Source: Phycisphaerales bacterium (GTDB taxonomy: Bacteria > Planctomycetota > Phycisphaerae > Tepidisphaerales > Tepidisphaeraceae). From it: a stretch of DNA of 6,042 nucleotides. This document shows, piece by piece, positions 1-4,973 of this stretch. The translations under genes were made by a program, and so were the position numbers. The stretch is from assembly GCA_028288775.1 (NCBI GenBank), contig JAQGHP010000731.1, positions 1-6,042 of the forward strand. The letters are read 5' to 3'. How positions within the stretch are numbered: the stretch's first letter is position 1; each line of letters opens with the position of its first letter. The notes under the pieces are model-generated. The model ran no database searches. It had not been told where the DNA came from and saw only the letters and a program-made list of their open reading frames with translations.

Positions 1-774
1 TTCAATTTCGGGTTCGACGTCATCGTGCGGCAGGCGGTGGTGTCGTACGTGGAAAGCCAGCAACAGCAAACCCGCGCCGCTGCCGACGTCGAGGCCAAGT
101 ACCTCTCGTTCCTCTCCCACGACCTGAGCAATCACCTGAGCGGAGTTACGATCTGGCTGAAGCTGCTGCGCCAGCAGTTGAGCGCAACGCCCGCTTCTGA
201 AGAGGCGGTGGCGACGCTGGACGTGGTGCAACGTTCGATTGGGGAAACGGTCGGCGGGATCGAGCGTCTGCTGCACAGCGAGAGGCTTCGCCGGCACCGG
301 ACGCGAGCCCGCGCGGAGCCGGTGGACGTCTTCGCGCTTGCTACCGACACCATCCGTCAGTTCATCCCGCAGGCGCGGGAGAAGGGGCTGGAGTTGGCGC
401 TGGATGTGGAGCCCGGGGTGGAGGTGAGAAGCGACCGGGAAATATTGGGGCTCGTGCTGAACAATCTACTGGGCAATGCGGTGAAATATTCGGCGCGCGG
501 GACGGTGCGCATCGGCTGCCAGAGGCGCCAAGGGACCCACGCCGGCCGCTGGGGGATTTACGTCGCGGACGAGGGGCCGGGAATCGGTTCGGAGCATTTG
601 TCGCAGATATTCGAGTCCTTCCGCCGGGGCGATTCCCACGGCCAGGCGGGCCTGGGGCTCGGGCTTGCGATCGCGTCGCACGCGGCACGATTGCTCGGGG
701 CGGAATTGGCGGTCGATTCGCAGTTGGGGAAGGGGTCGGTGTTCTGGCTGACTTTGGCGCGAGAAGAGAGCTAG
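1..774 (+). CDS. Sensor histidine kinase, C-terminal part (5' end outside window)
   Basis: This is the transmitter part of a two-component sensor kinase, which autophosphorylates on a histidine and passes the phosphate to a response regulator. The frame is open from base 1, so the GTG at 25 is probably not the true start; the sensory N-terminus is missing. Numbering from the first visible residue, a HisKA-like H-box (SHDLSNHLSG) has its histidine at about residue 40 (codon 118-120). Its usual Pro after Asn is replaced by His. The HATPase_c domain follows with an N-box (NNLLGNAVKYS, about 154-164), a G1 box (DEGPGIG, about 190), an F-box (IFESF) and a G2 box (GLGLGLAIA, about 217-225). The end is the normal end of a HATPase domain, with no receiver domain after it. 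A Gln-rich stretch (QQQQ) precedes the H-box in a probable coiled linker. The signal, the partner regulator and any membrane anchoring cannot be told. The gene converges on moaD with a 25-base gap. Confidence 0.9.
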   Translation, partial: FNFGFDVIVRQAVVSYVESQQQQTRAAADVEAKYLSFLSHDLSNHLSGVTIWLKLLRQQLSATPASEEAVATLDVVQRSIGETVGGIERLLHSERLRRHRTRARAEPVDVFALATDTIRQFIPQAREKGLELALDVEPGVEVRSDREILGLVLNNLLGNAVKYSARGTVRIGCQRRQGTHAGRWGIYVADEGPGIGSEHLSQIFESFRRGDSHGQAGLGLGLAIASHAARLLGAELAVDSQLGKGSVFWLTLAREES

Positions 775-799
775 GGGTTCAATTCCATTCGGGGGACGA

Positions 800-1045
800 T
801 CATCCGCCGCTGACGGGCGGGATCACCGCGAGCTCATCCCCTTCCTGTAGCACAGTGGTGACCGGCGCGTAGCTTCGGTTCACGGCGTACGCGGCGCGGG
901 CCATGATGTCGGATGATTGAGGGAATTGCCGTTGGAATTCATCGCGGGCGATGGTCACGGTGGATCCTTGGGGAAGGTCGAGCGCGAGCTCACTGATGCC
1001 GCAGCGGTCGCGCAGGATTGCGAAGAGGCGGATGGTGATCTGCAT
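800..1045 (-). CDS. moaD: MoaD-like molybdopterin synthase small subunit
   Basis: This is a ubiquitin-fold sulfur carrier. As a C-terminal thiocarboxylate, MoaD gives sulfur to precursor Z (cPMP) in complex with MoaE to form molybdopterin in the cytoplasm. From the ATG at 1045 the protein has 81 residues, the usual size. It starts with the family-typical MQITIRLFAILRD and ends VIPPVSGG, with the essential terminal Gly-Gly at 80-81. ThiS-type carriers share the fold, but the LFA...LRD start and the PPVSGG tail favour MoaD. A GTG at 1054 would add three residues. Neither start has a good ribosome binding site, and I chose the ATG because the family begins there. No moaE or other molybdenum cofactor gene is visible. 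An insertion sequence now ends 67 bases upstream of this ATG, so the original promoter or operon link may be broken. The transposase frame on the same strand stops 24 bases upstream. Confidence 0.88.
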   Translation of the reverse strand: MQITIRLFAILRDRCGISELALDLPQGSTVTIARDEFQRQFPQSSDIMARAAYAVNRSYAPVTTVLQEGDELAVIPPVSGG

Positions 1046-1069
1046 GGGCTGCACTCGCTGGTAGCGGGG

Positions 1070-2602
1070 TCAGTTCAAGAGGTCCGCCGGTGCCACAGGT
1101 CGGCGTACTGGCCTCGTTGTTCCACACAAGTCAGGCCCGAAGGCATCCCACGCCAAGGCCAGATCATACATGCGCTGCATGCCGATCCAGAGCGTTTGCG
1201 TCCCGGGCTCGTTGTTCTTGCGGGGCAGGTAACCGCCGAGTTGCGCGATCAGCGTCACCATCTCCTGCAACCTCGGGTGCTTCTTCGGCGGCGTGGTACG
1301 CTGCGTCGCCGTCCACACGGCCTTCCATTCCGAGGGCTCGAAGATCGCCTCGCAGTCCATCTCCGGGCATTCGCGGCCCATCCACGTCACGAACATGGTT
1401 CGCCAGGCGGCGATCAGATACAAGCCCAGGGCACGCTCGACACGATCGACGTGCTCGAATCGCCGTTGCTCGATTCGGCACCCGGACTTGAGCGTCCTGA
1501 AAAGGATCTCGATGTTCCACCGGGTGCAATAATACTCCACCACCGCCTTGACCTCTTCGAGCCTGTCGATCGGCAGCGTCGTCAGCAAGACCCACTCCAC
1601 CGGCACTTCGCCCGGCGGGGCGTCGATTTCGCGGACGACGACCACATTGACCCTCACCGCCGGGAGTTTGCGGTCGGGCCGGTACGGCGGCCGCAGCCGC
1701 ACCGATGCGGCGCGGACCTCCAGGTTCGCCTGGCGGCTGTCGCGGGCCTGATGCCGCCCTTTGCTTTCCAACCCTGTTTTGGCGATGCGCCCGCGAATCA
1801 GCACCTGCACGGCGTAAAGCGCCGGCGTGGCCATCACGGCCTCCCGCGGGGAACGGGCGCCCGGCGCTGCAGGGGCCGGCGCCGGATCGTCGGGCTCCAT
1901 TTCCAACGCCCGCTCGCGACAGGCCCGAAGGATGAAATCGACGGGGCGGCCGCCGGTCGCTTCGCGGGGTTCGGCCAGCAGTTCATAGATGTCCGCCTCG
2001 CTGTCGCCGATGCAGATGCACTGCGTATGGGGCAACTGCCCGGCCGCCTCACGCACGCTCCGCAGCCCGTCCAGCCAGCGCATGCTCTCCTTCTGCTCGA
2101 TCGGCTTTTGCGTGCGCTCCTTTTCCTTGCGGGCCTTGGTCCTCCTGTCTTTGCGGCCGGGCGCTTCGAGGCATTCCGTGCGGTTGAGGATCTGCGCCGA
2201 CGACGTGCCCAGCGGCGTGCCATCGCCTGAGAAGACGTGGACCAGATGGGCAAACAGGCCGCGGCGGCGGGAGCCGTCGAGCCCGCCGGCGCCCACGACC
2301 TGTTGTTGGGGGCGCGTCAGGTCAATTTCGGTGGTGTCCTGCACGAACAACGCGACCTTGTGTTCCGCGGCGCGGGCCAGGGTACAGTGACGGTGGGGGG
2401 CGAGAATCTTTTCGAAGGTGACCTGTTTGTTGTCGGTGAACCGGTAGGTCGCCTCCATCTCCGCCCGCCCCAGGCAGCCGGCCGGGATGCTCAGATTCGG
2501 CCGGTTGCCCAGATTCGACACGATGACGGCAAACCGCTTGTCCAAACGTTCATCGCCAAAATCCGCCGACGCCGCTTCCGCACAGGCCCAGTCTGAAACC
2601 AT
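1070..2602 (-). CDS. IS4-family DDE transposase, Tn5-like
   Basis: This is a cut-and-paste DDE transposase of 510 residues (Tn5 Tnp has 476). Residues about 4-60 match the Tn5-type N-terminal DNA-binding domain (WACAEAASADFGDERLDKR ... SIPAGC ... EATYRFTDN). The catalytic triad is visible: D89 in FVQDTTE, D200 in IGDSEADIYEL and E365. E365 lies in a perfect IS4 signature Y358-x2-R361-x3-E365-x6-K372. The C-terminal part (LGGYLPRK ... EPGTQTLWIGMQRM) resembles the Tn5 dimerisation region. There is a Pro/Ala-rich insertion at about 236-256. The ATG at 2602 is preceded by GGAG with a 6-base spacer. Only about 496 residues are encoded inside the IS. The last 14 residues (from R497, in RPVRRPVAP) and the TGA at 1072-1070 come from target and host DNA. 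No frameshift or internal stop is seen. Confidence 0.93.
   Translation of the reverse strand: MVSDWACAEAASADFGDERLDKRFAVIVSNLGNRPNLSIPAGCLGRAEMEATYRFTDNKQVTFEKILAPHRHCTLARAAEHKVALFVQDTTEIDLTRPQQQVVGAGGLDGSRRRGLFAHLVHVFSGDGTPLGTSSAQILNRTECLEAPGRKDRRTKARKEKERTQKPIEQKESMRWLDGLRSVREAAGQLPHTQCICIGDSEADIYELLAEPREATGGRPVDFILRACRERALEMEPDDPAPAPAAPGARSPREAVMATPALYAVQVLIRGRIAKTGLESKGRHQARDSRQANLEVRAASVRLRPPYRPDRKLPAVRVNVVVVREIDAPPGEVPVEWVLLTTLPIDRLEEVKAVVEYYCTRWNIEILFRTLKSGCRIEQRRFEHVDRVERALGLYLIAAWRTMFVTWMGRECPEMDCEAIFEPSEWKAVWTATQRTTPPKKHPRLQEMVTLIAQLGGYLPRKNNEPGTQTLWIGMQRMYDLALAWDAFGPDLCGTTRPVRRPVAPADLLN
1090..1112 (+). repeat. Left half of interrupted palindromic repeat (hairpin A)
   Basis: The left arm GTGCCACAGGTC (1090-1101), followed by G and the inner-stem GCG with loop TACT, is separated from its partner arm (GACCTGTG, 2704-2711) by the IS. 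Joining 1090-1102 to 2693-2714 gives an 8-bp outer stem, one G:A mismatch, a 3-bp GCG/CGC inner stem and a TACT loop. On the minus strand this half now encodes the transposase tail. Confidence 0.75.
1103..1112 (+). repeat. Target site duplication, left copy
   Basis: GCGTACTGGC directly abuts the left IS end and matches 2693-2702 at 9 of 10 bases. The mismatch (G at 1110, C at 2700) was probably acquired after insertion in this left copy. The right copy restores perfect pairing of the hairpin inner stem and the left does not. Confidence 0.8.
1113..1132 (+). repeat. IS left terminal inverted repeat (IRL)
   Basis: The 20 bases CTCGTTGTTCCACACAAGTC are a perfect inverted match to 2673-2692. Similarity stops at the next base inward. 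On the minus strand this repeat lies in the transposase reading frame and encodes its residues around DLCGTT (491-496). Confidence 0.93.
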
Positions 2603-2608
2603 TGTTCA

Positions 2609-2612
2609 CTCC
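2609..2612 (-). promoter_or_regulatory. Ribosome binding site of the transposase
   Basis: GGAG on the minus strand lies six bases before the ATG at 2602 and supports that start. It is inside the IS. I see no convincing promoter in the 90 bases between this start and the right terminal repeat. Confidence 0.6.
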
Positions 2613-2672
2613 GTTGATAGCAGGGCGACCCATCCATGGGCCACAGCCTTTCCTGTCATCGGACAACGGTTA

Positions 2673-2692
2673 GACTTGTGTGGAACAACGAG
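2673..2692 (-). repeat. IS right terminal inverted repeat (IRR)
   Basis: This is a perfect 20-base inverted copy of the left end. It lies 70 bases upstream of the transposase start. Confidence 0.93.
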
Positions 2693-2702
2693 GCGTACTC
2701 GC
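2693..2702 (+). repeat. Target site duplication, right copy
   Basis: GCGTACTCGC directly abuts the right IS end. It is itself the loop plus inner stem of the interrupted hairpin (GCG-TACT-CGC). Confidence 0.8.
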
Positions 2703-2714
2703 AGACCTGTGCTC
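2693..2714 (+). repeat. Right half of interrupted palindromic repeat (hairpin A)
   Basis: This half contains TACT (2696-2699), CGC (2700-2702), the mismatched A (2703) and the arm GACCTGTG (2704-2711), which pairs with CACAGGTC at 1094-1101. It lies 14 bases before the intact hairpin B. Confidence 0.75.
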
Positions 2715-2728
2715 TTCGATAACCAAAA

Positions 2729-2762
2729 GCCACAGGTCTCGGAGTACCGCGACCTGTGGCAC
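2729..2762 (-). repeat. Intact palindromic repeat (hairpin B), inverted copy of hairpin A
   Basis: GCCACAGGTC and GACCTGTGGC form a perfect 10-bp stem. It continues past one T:C mismatch into a CGG/CCG inner stem closed by AGTA (TACT on the minus strand). Read on the minus strand it is colinear with hairpin A: arm GTGCCACAGGTC, a G, an inner stem, TACT, an inner stem, an A, then arm GACCTGTG. On the minus strand it is followed at once by TTTT (2728-2725), so it may also act as a weak terminator for the methyltransferase transcript. Together A and B look like a REPIN-type pair. Confidence 0.75.
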
Positions 2763-2812
2763 CCGTCTTTTCGAACCGACCGACTACCGACTCGCTGCTC
2801 CTCTTCCCCTGG

Positions 2813-2837
2813 CGAAATAAGGGCCCGGCCCGCGGGC
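2813..2837 (-). terminator. Possible weak terminator after the methyltransferase gene
   Basis: Just past the TAA, the minus strand reads GCCCG-CGGGC-CGGGC and then CCTTATTT. This gives a short GC-only stem with a 5-base loop and an imperfect T-rich tail. The stem is short and the T-run is interrupted, so this is only a candidate. Confidence 0.3.
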
Positions 2838-2838
2838 G

Positions 2839-3405
2839 TTACAGCTTTACCGTCCACTCGACGCCGTTGCCCACGGGGATTTCCGTGCTGAGGGCATCGG
2901 GGCGGGAGCGGGCGAATTTCATGTAGTCGGCCAGTTCATCGGGATGGGTTTGCGTGTTGTCGGTGAAGACCGACCCGCCGCGACGGAGCGCGGGCCAAAC
3001 GAGCTCGAAATAGCGTTGCGATTGTTTTTTGTCGATGCCGTCGAGGAACGCGATGTCCACCGGTCCGGGTAGGGTCGGAAGGACCGCGACCGCGTCGCCG
3101 AGGTGATTGACCACGATGTCCCCCAGCCCCGCCCGGCGGAAGTTGGCCTGCGAGGCGTGGAACTTTTTCTCGCTGATGTCGATGGTATGAAGCGTGCCGC
3201 CCGTGCGCTTGAGCGCCGCGGCCCAGAACAAGCCGCTGAAGCCGTAGCTCGTTCCGACTTCGACGATCACCTTCGCGTTGCAGGCGAAAGCGAATTGGTG
3301 GAGCAGTTCCCCCTCGATCCGCGGGATCTGCCACGCGTCATCGCGCGTCTTGCGGAGTTCGTCCAGCTCGTCGATCACAGAAAGTGTTTGTTTGTCGATG
3401 TGCAT
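2839..3405 (-). CDS. Class I SAM-dependent O-methyltransferase
   Basis: This is a cytoplasmic methyltransferase with a Rossmann fold, resembling the catechol/caffeoyl-CoA O-methyltransferase group (Methyltransf_3/24). Numbered from the ATG at 3405 (188 residues), SAM motif I is VIVEVGTSYGFSG (47-58). An acidic ribose-binding position is D76 (TIDIS). FLDGIDKKQSQRYF (120-133) supplies D122, and GGSVFTDN (143-150) supplies D149 and N150. In metal-dependent members the equivalents of D122, D149 and N150 bind Mg. The substrate cannot be told. The frame could start at TTG 3423 or ATG 3408. GGGAGG at 3416-3411 lies downstream of the TTG and is only 2 bases from the first ATG but 5 from the second, so 3405 is preferred. 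It lies 72 bases downstream of lpxI on the same strand and may be cotranscribed with it. It has no evident link to lipid A. Confidence 0.88.
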   Translation of the reverse strand: MHIDKQTLSVIDELDELRKTRDDAWQIPRIEGELLHQFAFACNAKVIVEVGTSYGFSGLFWAAALKRTGGTLHTIDISEKKFHASQANFRRAGLGDIVVNHLGDAVAVLPTLPGPVDIAFLDGIDKKQSQRYFELVWPALRRGGSVFTDNTQTHPDELADYMKFARSRPDALSTEIPVGNGVEWTVKL

Positions 3406-3410
3406 CATGT

Positions 3411-3416
3411 CCTCCC
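3411..3416 (-). promoter_or_regulatory. Ribosome binding site that decides the methyltransferase start
   Basis: GGGAGG on the minus strand lies 5 bases before the ATG at 3405 and 2 bases before the adjacent ATG at 3408. It rules against the upstream TTG at 3423, which lies before it. Confidence 0.65.
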
Positions 3417-3460
3417 ACGCCAAATGTAGTACCTTCGCCCCCGCGCCGCGATCCGCCGCA

Positions 3461-3480
3461 ATGTGGCACAGCCGCCCTCA
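3461..3480 (+). repeat. Short repeat-like motif at the lpxI end
   Basis: ATGTGGCACAGCCGCCCTCA overlaps the lpxI stop codon. Its TGTGGCAC octamer is the outer arm sequence of hairpin B (2755-2762) and the complement of the outer arm of A. No partner arm is present nearby, so it is at most a degenerate relative of the A/B repeat. Confidence 0.25.
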
Positions 3481-4347
3481 CTCGGTATTCTGGCTCCTGG
3501 CTCCTGGCTTCTGGCTCCCTTCCTCTTCCCACCCCACCACCGCGATCTTATACCGATCGGCCAGCTCCAGCACCTTGGGCTTTTCGAGCATGATTGTCTT
3601 GCCGACTTCCAGCACCAGGCACGCGGCCCGGGCGGCGGCGAGCTTTTCGATCGTCGTTGTGCCCACCGTCGGAACGTCCACGCGCATGTCGTGATTCGTC
3701 GCCATCTTGATCAGCGTCCATCCCCCCACCCGGCACAGCTTCCCCGCACGCTCGATCATTGCGTTCGTGCCTTCCACCGCTTCCACCGCGATCACGTCGC
3801 GGTCGAGCACCGCGATGGACTGCCCGATGTCCAGGCGGCTGACGGTGCGGCAGACGTCGTAGCCGAAGCGGATGTCGGCCCACTGCGCCTCGGTAGGCTG
3901 CCGACGGGTCATGACGCCGGGCGTCGCGAGGTGCTCGGGGCAATAGTGGGTGGAATCGATCAAGGTTATTCCCGCGGATGCCAGTTCATCGACGAGCGCT
4001 TGGAGGATCGCCTGCGGGCGCTTGTCCCGGCGGACGACGCGCAAGAACAGCTTGAGCGTCCGCACGTCGGGAATATACCGGAAATAGCGCCAGCGGTCGT
4101 AGATCTGAGACTTGTTGACCCGCCCCACCATAATCGCTTCGCTGCACCCGGCATCGCGCAGGAGCTTCACCCACTGGTTGCAACGGAGGATGCCGACCCA
4201 CCGGAAGACATCACAATCCTGGGCAAGATCGGGCCAGGCATGGCCGGAGAACGCGGCACAGATCACCGTGCGACCTGCCGCCCGCGCCCCGCGCGCGACG
4301 AGGATGGGAAAGACCCCTTCCCCTGCGATTAGACCGATCGGCGCCAT
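3478..4347 (-). CDS. lpxI: LpxI, UDP-2,3-diacylglucosamine pyrophosphatase
   Basis: This enzyme hydrolyses UDP-2,3-diacylglucosamine to lipid X and UMP in lipid A synthesis. It is the alternative to LpxH and acts at the cytoplasmic face. The protein has 289 residues, near the family length. Family landmarks are IGLIAGEGVFP (4-14), a central GVMTRRQPTEAQWADI (144-159), DIGQSIAV (173-180), AVEAVEGTNAMIERAG (187-202), NHDMRVDVPTVG (218-229) and LEVGKT (246-251). Acidic residues D220 and D224 lie in the conserved segment where, as I recall, a catalytically important aspartate sits. The last 13 or so residues (GSQKPGARSQNTE) are encoded by a 7-bp tandem repeat and look like an added tail. No ribosome binding site precedes the ATG at 4347. 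A TACAAT hexamer sits 7 bases before it, so the mRNA may be leaderless. No other lpx gene is visible. Confidence 0.92.
   Translation of the reverse strand: MAPIGLIAGEGVFPILVARGARAAGRTVICAAFSGHAWPDLAQDCDVFRWVGILRCNQWVKLLRDAGCSEAIMVGRVNKSQIYDRWRYFRYIPDVRTLKLFLRVVRRDKRPQAILQALVDELASAGITLIDSTHYCPEHLATPGVMTRRQPTEAQWADIRFGYDVCRTVSRLDIGQSIAVLDRDVIAVEAVEGTNAMIERAGKLCRVGGWTLIKMATNHDMRVDVPTVGTTTIEKLAAARAACLVLEVGKTIMLEKPKVLELADRYKIAVVGWEEEGSQKPGARSQNTE
3490..3517 (+). repeat. Four tandem copies of a 7-bp repeat (CTGGCTC)
   Basis: CTGGCTC occurs at 3490-3496, 3497-3503 and 3511-3517. One variant, CTGGCTT, is at 3504-3510. The tract lies inside the 3' end of lpxI and encodes its Ser/Gln/Ala/Arg tail. Seven is not a multiple of three, so a change in copy number would shift the frame and alter where the protein ends. 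Confidence 0.85.
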
Positions 4348-4354
4348 GGGCGGG

Positions 4355-4360
4355 ATTGTA
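4355..4360 (-). promoter_or_regulatory. Candidate -10 element of lpxI (possible leaderless start)
   Basis: TACAAT on the minus strand matches TATAAT at five of six bases. Seven bases separate it from the A of the lpxI ATG, so transcription could begin at or next to the start codon. No good -35 is seen at 16-18 bases. Confidence 0.3.
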
Positions 4361-4375
4361 ATCGGGAATGCGCTT

Positions 4376-4440
4376 CCAGCGGAAATCCGAATTCCGAATG
4401 CGCGAAACCCGAATTAAATCCCAATGACGAAATCCGAAGG
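4376..4440. repeat. Degenerate short-repeat spacer (CGAAATCCGAA-like)
   Basis: Variants of one 11-base word occur three times: GGAAATCCGAA (4381-4391), CGAAACCCGAA (4403-4413) and CGAAATCCGAA (4428-4438). Additional CCGAA words lie between them. The tract fills much of the 147 bases between the small membrane protein gene and lpxI. It is too irregular for CRISPR and its function is unknown. Confidence 0.55.
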
Positions 4441-4494
4441 GGAGGCCCGCATAGGTCGCGAACGGGGACGTGAGAACCCATGCGCGGACCGCGT

Positions 4495-4707
4495 TTAGGC
4501 GACCGGCTCGGAGTCATCTATCTCTTCAATGGCTTTCGCGAGCAGATTCCGCCGCAACCCCATGAGGGCGGCGATAAAAAAGACGGGCATCCCCAGAAAA
4601 AACAGCATCGTGTCTCGTTGCCCGCTTAAGGCGACGAGCAGCCCGCACACCAATGCCATGCCGACAAATACCGCAAGCTCCACGCGGCTCGGATAAAGAC
4701 GCTTCAT
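4495..4707 (-). CDS. Small two-helix membrane protein of unknown function
   Basis: I do not recognise a family. From the ATG at 4707 the protein has 70 residues. A short basic N-terminus (MKRLYPSR) is followed by a hydrophobic segment at about 10-28 (LAVFVGMALVCGLLVAL), a polar turn with RD at 31-32 and a second segment at about 33-51 (TMLFFLGMPVFFIAALMGL). An Arg-Arg anchor (52-53) and an acidic C-terminus (EEIDDSEPVA) come next. By the positive-inside rule both ends may face the cytoplasm, with a hairpin in the membrane. The frame is open to 4770, but AAGGTG six bases before the ATG at 4707 and the non-hydrophobic extra 21 residues favour the shorter form. It precedes lpxI on the same strand by 147 bases and need not be cotranscribed. 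Confidence 0.65.
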   Translation of the reverse strand: MKRLYPSRVELAVFVGMALVCGLLVALSGQRDTMLFFLGMPVFFIAALMGLRRNLLAKAIEEIDDSEPVA

Positions 4708-4713
4708 GCGCAA

Positions 4714-4719
4714 CACCTT
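4714..4719 (-). promoter_or_regulatory. Ribosome binding site of the small membrane protein
   Basis: AAGGTG on the minus strand lies six bases before the ATG at 4707 and supports the 70-residue form over the 91-residue open frame. Confidence 0.5.
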
Positions 4720-4868
4720 GATTGTAAGGACCAGCCTGGAATTTCCCCGCCCCCATGAGGCCGCCCACACACGGCCCTGTTCGGTAGAACGCCAAGGCTA
4801 CCCCAAAGGTTCGCGCGAGAAAATAGCGCACGGACTGCGAGGGAAAGAAATTGTAGGCAAAACGCAAA

Positions 4869-4973
4869 ATGCAAAGGTCAAAATGAACTGAAGCGCATTG
4901 CCCTCACCGCGTAGCGGTCGGACCGAAGGTCCACCCTCCCGCCGCTCCGCAGTTTGACTTTTGCACTGTGCAT
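4869..4973. repeat. Inverted repeat enclosing two small hairpins
   Basis: An imperfect inverted pair, 4869-4889 (core GCAAAGGTCAAAATGAACT) and 4951-4973 (core AGTTTGACTTTTGC), flanks about 60 bases. Inside lie two back-to-back small palindromes: ACCGC-GTA-GCGGT (4906-4918) and GGACC-GAA-GGTCC (4920-4932). The modular look suggests a dispersed or degenerate mobile repeat. A structured RNA is less likely, because no promoter or terminator frames it. Confidence 0.4.

Larger units (their letters stand above)
1113..2692 (-). mobile_element. Complete IS4-family (IS50/Tn5-like) insertion sequence, 1,580 bp
   Basis: The element is bounded by 20-bp perfect terminal inverted repeats (CTCGTTGTTCCACACAAGTC reading inward from both ends) and by near-identical 10-bp direct repeats (GCGTACTGGC left, GCGTACTCGC right). 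It carries one transposase gene that fills almost the whole element. From memory, the IS50 outside end is CTGACTCTTATACACAAGT. The first 19 bases here match it at 13 positions, including all of the inner ACACAAGT. That agreement with a Tn5-like transposase fixes the boundaries well. Known IS4-family target duplications are mostly about 8 to 13 bp, so 10 fits. It appears structurally intact and so possibly active, except that the transposase has no stop codon inside the element. It is inserted into the apex of a palindromic repeat. Confidence 0.9.

Noticed and set aside
25..27. GTG at 25 as the start of the histidine kinase
   Set aside because: The frame is open back to base 1 and a sensor kinase needs more N-terminal sequence, so the gene is treated as 5' partial.
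917..2230. Open frame of 437 codons on the plus strand across the IS
   Set aside because: It is antisense to the transposase, which has clear catalytic motifs. Its translation is rich in Arg, His and Pro without any domain, as expected for a shadow in GC-rich DNA.
1111..2694. 22-bp terminal repeats (including GC outside) as the IS ends
   Set aside because: The outer GC on both sides belongs to the 10-bp direct repeats. The CT start and the agreement with the IS50 outside end place the tips at 1113 and 2692.
2693..2762. The hairpins as plain Rho-independent terminators
   Set aside because: Only B is followed by a short T-run (four T on the minus strand). The near-symmetric inverted pair and the covariation fit a repeat family better, though a termination role is not excluded.
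3490..3517. CRISPR-like array
   Set aside because: The units are 7 bp and directly adjacent without spacers, so this is a simple tandem repeat.
3463..4332. Open frame of 289 codons on the plus strand
   Set aside because: It is the antisense shadow of lpxI, which matches its family over its length.
4526..4867. Frame of 113 codons on the minus strand overlapping the small membrane protein
   Set aside because: The overlapped part is an out-of-frame reading of a plausible two-helix protein with a good ribosome binding site. The upstream part has no recognisable feature.
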